64,000 nt of DNA from Mugil cephalus (lineage: Eukaryota; Chordata; Actinopteri; Mugiliformes; Mugilidae): the NCBI RefSeq assembly GCF_022458985.1, contig NC_061772.1:10468001-10532000 (forward strand). Reading direction: 5' to 3'. The notes beneath the pieces are model-generated. The model worked only from the letters and a program-made list of their open reading frames with translations. It did not search any database and had not been told where the DNA came from. The stretch's first letter is position 1, and every line of letters begins with the position of its first letter. Positions 13,501 through 22,622 of the stretch are shown piece by piece. Both the position numbers and the translations under genes were made by a program.

Positions 13501-13783
13501 GCATTTCACTTATGGCCCGTGCATTACCTGCTTACGTCACTCTTGTTGACTATGAACCAGGCCTAAGATTCCTTCAAAATAAAAAAATAAAAGTTAATTT
13601 CTGCATTTCCAACAGTGACGTTCATGTCAAGTTCATGTGTGTCCATCCTTCTGCTCCGGTGTTTAGGAGATCGTTTTGTGGAGAAAAGCTCCAGAGAAGC
13701 TGAGGAAAAGAAACTTCCACCAGCGCTACGAGTCCCCCGAGCCCCGTACGCAGCCAGTCAACGCAGAGCAGCCGGAGATGTGA
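7597..13783 (+). CDS. vps26a: VPS26A, retromer cargo-recognition subunit, nine coding exons
   Basis: Arrestin-fold subunit of the VPS26-VPS35-VPS29 retromer on endosomes, which returns cargo to the Golgi or plasma membrane. Coding exons: 7597-7599, 9128-9277, 9928-10003, 10424-10580, 11458-11622, 11721-11827, 12008-12109, 12282-12391, 13667-13783. They join in phase to 328 residues, against 327 in human. The first coding exon holds only the ATG, directly followed by a GTGAGT donor, which fixes the start (M then [19 protein letters not shown]). Diagnostic stretches are [54 protein letters not shown] and [20 protein letters not shown]; the protein ends NAEQPEM. The frame is intact throughout. 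Candidate poly(A) signals are at 14175-14180 and 16176-16181. Confidence 0.96.
10817..10970 (-). mobile_element. Internally deleted Tc1-like relic in vps26a intron 4
   Basis: About 154 bp. It starts with ACTGATCAGGCATCACATCA and ends with GGTTTTAATGTTGTGGCTGG, terminal sequence I recognise from an abundant teleost Tc1-like family. The inner part GAGGGTGTCCTGTGGTGTCT is the reverse complement of a stretch in the relic at 30336-30730, so both derive from one family. The transposase is almost wholly deleted. Confidence 0.6.
12392..13666 (+). other. vps26a intron 8
   Basis: Intron of about 1.27 kb. It contains a short duplicated phrase (GTAGCTAACAGGTAGT at about 12932 and again at about 12951) and a dispersed-repeat relic near 13050-13160. 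No exon was seen. Confidence 0.5.
13050..13160. repeat. Dispersed teleost repeat relic with TGACGTCAC
   Basis: The text around CCAATGGGTGACGTCACAAT followed by TCCATAGTATGTACAGTCAG, together with an upstream GTCCAACATGGCGACC, resembles a common fish interspersed repeat that I recall but cannot name with certainty. No terminal repeats or target-site duplication could be defined. Confidence 0.35.
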
Positions 13784-16700
13784 GGGCGAGGACATGAACT
13801 GAGAACACACACAGACACACCACAGCTCCTCACTGCTGAACAGCCAGAGGTGTGCGGGCTGCCCCACGATCTCCCTGGACTGAGAAACGTCTGTATACAT
13901 GAATACACATTACATACCTTCACCACTTCACAGCTACAGATGTGAGCTGCCCACCGTCGCCCTGTCCCCCCAGGACCGATACACACTCGCATACAGGTGC
14001 ACACAAAGCATACAATCCAAGTCTGCTGAATGCTAAATGTCAAGGCAAGAGCGCAAAACAAACCAACCCAAGTCATGAACAGTGAGGCGACCTGTGCGAT
14101 ACTTGCGTCTCAGACTGAAAACACACTCAAGCACATACAAGCCAAGCCATATGGTCTCAGTTTGCTGAATGCGTAATAAAACTGGAGCGAAGACGGAGAG
14201 GAGGAGATGGCTACAGACCACCGCACCATTTATCTCTTTTTCTTCTGCAACAGAAGCTGCTTTTGTTTTCAGACTGGACAGCACTTATCTTCAACTTTCT
14301 CCAGCTTCCTCTCCTCCACATCTGCTACACAGTGACACTTTCTAGAGTCTGGATGGGTGATTGAAAGTATTCCTGGTATGGGGGTCTGAAGGATGTGAGA
14401 TACTAAGCTATGAGTCGGCACACACACGCTCTATATTTATTCACAATACGGGAGTTTAACTTGTCATTCGTCGGTTTTGGTGGGAATTTTTTTTTGTTAC
14501 TGTATATATGTTACAGCCGCCCACAGGCGTCTCGGTCCCAAAAAATGGGCGTAAAAGTGCAACTAATTGTCATTAGGTCAACAAATCCATCTAATCATCG
14601 ATTTAATTCCATTTTTAATATTCAGAGCATAAAACACTTAAGTCTGCATCTCATTTCATTCAACAAAACATCTATTCAAGATGGACATTATCATTTCAGC
14701 AGAGCTTACCTTAGAAGTTCTTTTGATTTAATTTATCATGTGGAGCTGTGACTAATTGTTATTCTTTATTGATTAAGTCGAAGAGTCTCAATGAATTGTT
14801 AATAGTGTCATAAATAATGAAATGGGTAAATTCCCAGAGTCCTACATAGCATCCACGGAGCTGTTCTCTGAAACCCCAGTGTATTGATATTTACACAATA
14901 GAGAGGAACCCAAACGAGTTCGACTGGTGGAATAATGCACTTGTCACTACTTATATCAAAGCATCATTTAGTCAACATTTTAGTCTTTTGATGAGCTTAG
15001 TATTTAATGCCAGAGTTCATTGATACCATCTGTCAGGTTTCAGGAGGGACTCGTCCACGTGTATCGAAAAGCTATGATTGTTGTGTTTTATTTTAAAGAC
15101 CGGTTCACCCATATTCCAAAATGAAAATATTTTCTGTGCTTTGAGCACCGCATATTAAATCTGTTGCTTCATACTGGTTTGAAGAAAGACACATTAACTG
15201 TATCTGTAATGTGGGTGAACTCTTACCGTCAGCTCGTTGTGAAATCGGTCAAAATCTGCTGAGAAATACTCTAACGTCATTCACTAAACTTCAAAGCTTA
15301 ACTAAGGCCGGTAGTTGTTACATTAACCTGAGAATAGTGGTTTTCTTATTTCTGTTTACATCTCTACTGATTGAAGAGAAGCATGAACTGATATCCTGCC
15401 GTGATCAGCAGACTGTAAATGAACTGTTGTCAGTTTCTCTTTTGTTCTATGAGCCTGTTGCTTAAATATATTTAACACTAATGTTATAAATGGCTCATGT
15501 ATGCTGTTGTTCGCACTGGAGGGGATGTCGTGTCAATATACTGTAAAAATCCAAACAATGTTCCACTGTGATGCTCAGACCAGTAGTTTAGGTCCCGCTT
15601 TAAAGACACTGGTAACGGTTCTGTTTGTGTAGGATGACTCTCACAGCTCTGTCTTTGGTGAGTGAAGCGGCTTGGACGCTCAGAGCACCTCAGAGATCTC
15701 CTGAGTCTGAAATTGAAATAATACTGTCATTTATATATTACCAAATATTTTAATTTAATCCGGTTTGTTGCTCTTTGTCTCTTTAGAGTGGGGGTCACGC
15801 CACCATGTTGTGTGTTTCATATATGTGTGGACACAAATTTTCAGTTCAGGTTTTCTTTGTTCCTTCGCTGCAATCCGGTTTTCTTTTGTTTGAGAACAGT
15901 GTAATTTATTTTGAGGCAAATCTTTCATTCTTTAGGCGTGTTTTTCTGTCTTTCAGAACACACGAACAGGTTGTGGTTGTGTCTGTTTCCTTTGATTCTC
16001 CTTTGAACACCTTGAAGAAACACTTGAAAGCCAAAACTCTTTTCTGTCCCTGTCTTATCTACTGCATGTTCTTCTTTACACAATGTCGAATCATGCCATT
16101 GTGTGAATGTGTGTGTGTATGATAATATGTGTATATATACACCAAACCCAAATATATAGTGAAAAAAAAATCACAAATAAATCAGATTTATACTTAACAT
16201 CTTTGGAACAATATTTGTTTTCTCTATCAGTCTATTTTCCTGAAGGATTAAATATTTAGTTGTAAAGAGTGGAGGACGTTTCGATTGCTGGTCATTCAGA
16301 TGAATGAATTTCAGGTAATGACTCAGGTTTTTCTGCAAGTTTGGATAATCTCTTTGGGATTCTAACGGGTCAATTGCAGAAAATTATTTCAACCAACACA
16401 GATATTAATATCAGGACGTGGCCTGTGTTTTTCCCCTTTTTTTATTAGTTTTTTGTTATTTATTTATATATATTTATATTTTTTTCTTCCCCCAGATGCC
16501 CCCATCTAATTAGACCTGCTAATCAATATTCTTTGATAAATCTCTCTCTTCTTGCAGTTTTCTATACATGCGGTCTGTTTATAATTGCAGACTCATAAAA
16601 CTTTATTTCTCCTCGTGGGACATTTTAAGGCACAGGTGAGCGGCACGACCTGCTAAACACACAATATATATACAAAACAAAAGCTATGTTATGAATGTTT

Positions 16701-17254
16701 GAAACTTTTCAAACTGTCCATAGAGGATGTAAACAAAGATAATGTAATAAAGTATAAAACAATAACTTCCCTGGTTGACACATGAATTATCGGTACATTT
16801 TACAAGAGTTAGAGATTAAAGACTTATGTAGCACATGATTATATAAGGAGCCATAAAAATGAGGGTTGAAAAAGTTTGGTTTGTAATAACTGAAATAGAT
16901 GATGTATTGGGGAGTATAGAGTGTAAACAACAATAATAATGATAATTACAAATCCAGATACAATTGTAGTTTGTGCATCTTTCCTGTAGTTTCTGAGCTT
17001 GTTGCCAGAGGTTTCAGTCCCAGTTTATTATTCAGTTTGCCAAGTTTTATGTGAAAATTACCTCAATATTTCTTTTAGTAAATGAAATTATAGGATATTT
17101 GCCATTATTAATGAGACCATTACCTTTCATATTTTCCCTTGTGACTTCCTATTCATCTTTTGGTTCTATTTCATCTTCTTTTTTTTCATGTTTCTCTTGT
17201 TTCATCCTCACATAATAATCTCTTCTTGATTTCACAGCCAAGGTCCGTGAAGCA
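13784..17254. other. vps26a 3' UTR and intergenic DNA up to the tRNA gene
   Basis: The first part is the 3' untranslated region of vps26a. Two AATAAA signals (14175-14180 and 16176-16181) would give either a short (about 400-base) or a long (about 2.4-kb) UTR. The open frames in this stretch are not protein-like. The part after about 16200 is AT-rich with no recognised feature. Confidence 0.5.
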
Positions 17255-17326
17255 GCCGTGATCGTATAGTGGTTCGTACTCTGCGTTGTGGCCGCAGCAA
17301 CCCCGGTTCGAATCCGGGTCACGGCA
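17255..17326 (+). tRNA. tRNA-His (anticodon GTG)
   Basis: 72 nt that fold as a tRNA. The acceptor stem is GCCGTGA with TCACGGC (17255-17261 with 17319-17325), and A is the discriminator at 17326. The anticodon stem is CTGCG/CGCAG around the loop TTGTGGC, with GTG at 17288-17290. The T arm is CCCGG-TTCGAAT-CCGGG, and its GGTTCGAATCC is the B box. It is nearly identical to the vertebrate tRNA-His I recall; the T stem has a paired (compensated) T:A to C:G change. The base before the D-stem 3' side is C (GGTTCGTACT) where A is usual at position 21. No CCA is encoded, as expected. A TTTT terminator candidate lies at 17364-17367. Confidence 0.95.
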
Positions 17327-18455
17327 AAGACCTCTGAAGGGGAAGAAATGTCCTCTCTCTTGATTTTGAAACAGGAATCATGGCCACAGAAATAATCAAA
17401 TTAATTCACTGAAGTCATGTGTGAAGAATGTATTTCTGGTAGGTTATCACAGTGTTTTACCATAACGTTCATCCAGAACACATCCTCTCTGGCTCCTTCT
17501 TGTTCTTTTTCTGTCTTGTTTCTTTGTCACGTCATGGCCTCTTTTTAAAAGAAAAATGGCCGTGAACCCATTGGAATCACATAAGAAGAAATTTAGAAGA
17601 AAATTACAATGAATTCTATTCTGAAATACAGTATATGTTTACTTCACAGTGCAGGTGGCGATGGGTAGCCTATGTGTCTTCTTTGTTTTGCCTGCTCCTC
17701 ACAATTACTCTTTCTAAAAGATAAAAGGCAAACATCTGCCTTGGCTCCTTCTTATTCATATTCTGTCTTGTTTCTTTAACACATCATGGTCATGATGTCA
17801 TGATGGACTGAAATCATATATGACAGTGTATGTATATCCTATGAGTGATGCCGGTAACGTTACTCTAATCTGACCACTTTTTTGAGTAACAAGTTTTATT
17901 TAACTTGTTGCCATAAAGAGAAATGCAAACAGATTTTTTTATTTTTTTTTACTTTGCTCTTAGGTAGCAGTTGAAGAGAAGTTCTCAGCAGCAGCAGCAC
18001 AGATGATGCAGGTAATCGGTCCCTGGCCCTCTAGATGTCAGGTGGTACTGGTGTCAATCGAGATGACGACATGAGCTCAGTCCTGACCTGTTCGTAGGCT
18101 GGTCCAGACCACTGGTCTCCGTCCAGCAGATTCCAGCAGAGTTAAACCCGCAAACAGGCAGGAACAGGAAGTGTCCCCACATTGACCCCCTCCTCCACTG
18201 CTCTCTGACTGGCAGCAATCAGTGGAGGGGAAGGGGAGGGGAAGTGGATAACCTCCTGACTGAGCTATGTGGTGGACTCGTCTAGGAAGATAACATAAGA
18301 TTAAATTATTCCCATGGGGAAATTAGGGTGTTGGAGTATAAAATACAGAAAATAGAACAAGGTAAAACAATAGAAACACATTTTTGCATAAATAAAATAT
18401 ATAACAGTGAATATAAACAAAAACTATTTACCGACGATGGTGTAGATGTTCGGCC
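17327..18455. other. Intergenic DNA after the tRNA gene
   Basis: No supported gene. It holds a degenerate direct repeat (17481-17540 and 17733-17790) and, at 17964-18011, a 48-base open stretch flanked by a plausible acceptor and donor that may be a stray exon or chance. Confidence 0.45.
17481..17790. repeat. Diverged direct repeat pair, about 58 bp, 251 bp apart
   Basis: Both copies share GGCTCCTTCTT, then TTCTGTCTTGTTTCTTT, then CATCATGG or GTCATGG. One copy is at 17481-17540 and the other at 17733-17790. They look like an old local duplication next to the tRNA gene. Confidence 0.6.
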
Positions 18456-20118
18456 TTAAAACACCAGTACTGTGGGGCTGGCTGTAGGGTGTTTGAAAAT
18501 TCTGCCAATTGCCGCAAAGAACCTTTTGATGGCACCAGGTTCCTGGGACTGTCTCCTCAGCTGCTTTTTGAATGAAGACACAATGACGTCTTCAACCTGT
18601 GGATCCCCTGAGACCATACGAATCCACAGGGTTGTCTTGGAGCAGCACAATGTTTTGCAGATGTCTTTGTAAATGGCCTTACAACCACATTCTTCAACCT
18701 GTCCAGGTTGATATGAAGATCTTCGGACGGTGGCCCTGAAGGTCAAAACACAAAAAAACATTGTTCAAACCTCAGTAATCAGACTAAAGTGACTTATCTA
18801 AGTTACTGTGTGTTACTATTTTTTCCCATTTTCCTCAGTAAAAAGATATATTTTATTTCCTCTTGCGTCTTGGCGACTGACGTTGCATATGTACAAGTTA
18901 CACTTTCAACATGAGGACAACTTACATGTAATACCACACAGCGTTGGTATTATGTGGTTGTGTTTTGTGAAATGCCGTTGTGTTTTCTGTTATGTCGCTT
19001 GTTTTGACCTTCAGGGCCACCGTACCTTTGCTCTCGACTTCGTCCCAGATTTTAGTGTACAGCTGCTTGTGGATGGCATGCAGGGAATCTGTAGCGGAGG
19101 TCATCTTGGACCTTTTAAGCGCCCATGAAACAAGCTTCTCTGTCAGGCTGCTCACAAATGTTTTTCCATTTGCTCTCATGTCCTCGTGTCCAGATTTGTC
19201 CTCTAATGCAGAGGTGGACACCGAAGCTGTGTCCGGAGTCACAGAGACGTCCACAGGGGCGACGTCTGTCACGTCGGGCGCCTGGCTCAGGTCTCTCTTC
19301 CAAACTCTCTGAAGAAGAAGAAGAAGAAGAATATTTCGAATATGAAGACAAAAAATATCTAATATAAAATAAGACAAAACATTTAGCATAAGATATATAA
19401 CACATATATATAACTTATAAACTCCTGCACCATCTTCTAGCATAAATATGTCTAGACATGATGCCTAATACTTACAGATAAACATTATAGATAAACATTG
19501 AACATTATTTGAGCTGTTTGATCAGTTTCATCATTTATGTAGTGATGTCCTTCTGTAATTTTTGTAAATTCTCCCCAGAACAGAAAATACTTGCGTCATC
19601 TGCAAACAATACAAAATGCAATACTTTTGTAATTTTACATATATCATTAATGTACAAAATGAAACATTTTGTCTTACTTATTGATGACTCCAGATCTTCT
19701 TGACTCCACATCTTCTTGGTCTTGTTCAGGGAGTCTTGGTGTGGAAGTGACCAGTTTCAGATGGAGACGTTCACATTTGCTTGTCAGTCTCTTCCTCTCT
19801 GAGCACAGCATTTTAATGGTGCGATTGACCATTTCCTTAACCATTGTTAGGAATGCAGTGCTGTGCTGCACATATGGCCTCGGGTGACTGCTGGCAAAGA
19901 GCATGCACTTGACACACTCTACTGCCGCTACTCTGTGTATGATGCTCCTCAAAGAGTCCAAGATCCGACGAAAGACCTTATCTGGAACAACCAGAGCTCG
20001 AATTAAAGTTTGGGGTAGAGTCTCCCCCAAACTGGACGACAGGTGCTCTCAAGGCTTGACTCCTGGTTGGGTGATGAGCATCAAGTCCATCAAGTTCATT
20101 AGCAGCTGTACCAGCATG
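18456..20118 (-). pseudogene. Broken multi-exon gene of unknown family
   Basis: Three protein-like blocks read on the minus strand. Block A (20118 down to 19678) runs from [13 protein letters not shown] to SRRSGVINK and has one in-frame TGA (20049-20051) after GVKP. Its donor GTAAGA joins in phase to block B (19306 down to about 19024), which contains VWKRDLSQAPDVTD and TFVSSLTEKLVSWALKRS and ends IWDEVESKG. Block C (18727 down to 18456) contains YQPGQVEECGCKAIYKDICK and DPQVEDVIVSSFKKQLRR and ends PTVLVF with a stop. B and C are separated by a 297-bp inverted-repeat element. I do not recognise the family. The sequence is amphipathic and Lys-rich without membrane segments. The stop in A and the insertion between B and C argue for a pseudogene. 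Block A abuts a GATA microsatellite, so its 5' part may be lost. Confidence 0.5.
18727..19023. mobile_element. 297-bp MITE-like element with perfect 24-bp terminal inverted repeats
   Basis: Positions 18727-18750 (ACGGTGGCCC...TCAAAACA) are the exact reverse complement of 19000-19023. The interior has no coding capacity. No clear target-site duplication is visible. On the minus strand the inverted repeats carry a possible donor (GTACGG, 19025) and an acceptor (CTTCAG, ending 18736), so the element coincides almost exactly with a potential intron of the broken gene. Confidence 0.75.
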
Positions 20119-20123
20119 GACCT

Positions 20124-20262
<139 letters not shown>

Positions 20263-21423
20263 GGACAGGTAGCCAGGAGGACTTAATTCTATTACACTAT
20301 ATAAAGTACTAAATTATACTGTTTACTGGTCACAACTTGGAAAATATGGCAGTTCTTTCATTTCAGTCCTCCCTAGGGTCGGCTTACTTGTCGCTGGTAG
20401 TGCTGCTCTGCCTCAGACAAGAGAGCGAAGGTCTGTGAAAACTGTCTGTCATGACTGATAACACAGAAAACTAAAAAATTAACACTCATTACCTACATAC
20501 TTATTATAGTTCAGTTAATATCAGTACAACCCAGCTTGAGGGCAACATAAAACAGAGACAGAGGGCGGAGTTACACAAAACTAACTAACTACAATGTTCC
20601 ACTTTTTGAGGTTGAATATTGTCAGGTTGATTTTTTTTGAGATGTTCAATTTTTTAAATGTTGAATTTGTTTGTAAACTGAATTTATTTAAAAATTCTTG
20701 CTCTGATGGCACACAAAGTTGAATGTAATCTAATCTACTGAGCAATGGCACACACCAGATGGTGGAAGGATTATACGCTCTATAAATGTTTGGTGTGAGT
20801 TAATGATAAATTCAACTTTGCCCTGAAGAAAATGTCCGCAGTTTTCATTTGGCAAAAGCAATTCCCTCTGTGGACACTTTTCTCAGTGTAGTTGTGTGTG
20901 AATAGTTTGTTGAGTCTGATGCTGCGCAGGCCCTGAAGGCCAGGCCAGTGTGCTTCTCATTGGCTGATTTGAAGCGAGAGGCGGGGACTGCACAGGCCTC
21001 GCTAGCTTGGCTAACTTATTGACTGTATATACTGCGGCTAATGAGAGGTAGTACACATTCATTTATTAATTGTGTGATGAATTGTGTTGACTACCTGGCT
21101 AGTTTACAATTCAGGAGTTTACTACCTGAGCAGAAGTTGAAAATAAAAGGTTTGGGACCACATCAATCCAAGGATTTAAGCATTTCTCAAGATAAAAAAG
21201 GTAATTCAACCAAGAGTTGTTCAAGCAGAAAGCTTGGTTGACCAGACCTGTCAAAAAGTACTTGTGAGTCTAATTTATTTTTAATTTAAATGGAATTGAT
21301 AACGTAGTTTACTTATTGTTTGAATTATGTGTATAATTGTTAATGTGTAATTGGTGATACATGTGTGGGTGTGTATGGGTGGACACAACCTCACGGAGTT
21401 GTTTACCTGTCTGTAGAGTTTTA

Positions 21424-21425
<2 letters not shown>

Positions 21426-21461
<36 letters not shown>

Positions 21462-21484
21462 GTTGTTGTTGTTGTTGTTGTTTT
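21426..21484. repeat. Compound ATT/GTT microsatellite
   Basis: About 12 ATT units followed directly by about 7 GTT units. Open frames across it are runs of single residues and are not genes. Confidence 0.97.
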
Positions 21485-21895
21485 CTGGGTGGACGGGCCT
21501 GTCTGGGATGTGTTTTCATGTGGCATGTGCATGGGTTATCTCCTGCTACGTTTTTTTTGTTGTATTGATTATAAGATTTTCCTGCATGGCCCCACCAGAA
21601 TTTCCTCACCAAAATCACCACTGCTAAACTGAGTAAAATAGTTGAAATCACACATACAAAACCACACACAACAGCTGAAATCACATTTGAAATGAGGACA
21701 AATTGAAGACAGGGTGAATTAAACTCTTACAATGTATTGTGTCCACCATTTCTGTGTATAAACGTCAAACAGATGCTTCGTGTCGATTGTCACAGTAGAG
21801 CATAAACAGTTGATTTATCAGTAATATGAATAGACAGACAATTAACCTCTAACTGTGTCAAGTTTTAGTACTCTAGAGTTATTCCAAATAAAGCA

Positions 21896-21916
21896 ACACA
21901 CACACACACACACACC
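21896..21916. repeat. CA dinucleotide repeat
   Basis: About ten CA units in intergenic DNA. Confidence 0.9.
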
Positions 21917-22430
21917 TTTTTTTTATTTATTTATTTGCATGTTTGGGATTGAAGAGATCCAAAAGTAACTAAAAGTAACCAGGTACATTATTTTTATATT
22001 GTGATGCTTAGAGTACGTTTCTGATTACAGTTTTAACAGGTAACTGGATTACATTTTTAAACTAACCTTCCCAACCCTGCATATATTTATGTATATATGT
22101 CTATGGATTCAAGTCTCCATCCTGCTTTATCGAAACCGCATTTTTTTATGAAAGTTGACGACATAGGCACCTTACAAAGACCGAAAGCGGGACGTATTAT
22201 TAGAAGGAGAGGTTAGCTTCAACACTGCATATACGATCTCTGCACGGTGTTCAATAATAGAGGTGTCCTAGATGTTACCAGTATTTAATTTTTACTATGT
22301 CTTAATATGCTTAAAATAAAATCTGTTTCAGCCAGATTTGTTAACCATAATCATTTAATAAAACATCACAAAAGAGGTTACTGCAGTCTTACAATTAGTA
22401 TAACTATTTCTTTGTTTGATTTTGATGCAG

Positions 22431-22503
22431 GCACATCTGAGGACAGCTACAACGCTGCTGGTCCTCTTCCACGTTTCGTTAGCAGGAAGAAAAACTGTTG
22501 ACC
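22431..22503 (+). other. Possible orphan terminal exon
   Basis: A pyrimidine-rich stretch ending in GATGCAG is followed by a phase-1 open block encoding TSEDSYNAAGPLPRFVSRKK, then NC and a stop at 22501-22503. Codon use and composition look protein-like, but no partner exon could be tied to it and I do not recognise the protein. It could be the end of an unlisted gene, a relic, or chance. Confidence 0.25.
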
Positions 22504-22622
22504 GTCCTCTATGGGATTTGTTAGTGTCTACGCCACACATTTAGACTTTTTAAACAGTATGGAGAGAGAATAATAACGTATCCCACAGAATATGTTAACT
22601 CTGCGGATATAAATCAACGATA

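Larger units (their letters stand above)
20263..22622. other. Intergenic DNA upstream of supv3l1
   Basis: Contains the compound ATT/GTT repeat and a short CA repeat listed separately. At 22431-22503 there is a short protein-like open stretch behind a plausible splice acceptor. The last few hundred bases should hold the supv3l1 promoter, but no motif could be assigned. Confidence 0.45.

Noticed and set aside
13922-16122. Several open frames of 80-116 codons on both strands downstream of vps26a
   Set aside because: They lie in its 3' UTR or beyond, have no protein-like composition, no splice support and no homologue I recognise.
21041-21241. 66-codon plus-strand frame with Lys/Ser-rich text
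   Set aside because: It faintly suggested a transposase-type N-terminus, but no zinc-finger or catalytic residues could be identified.
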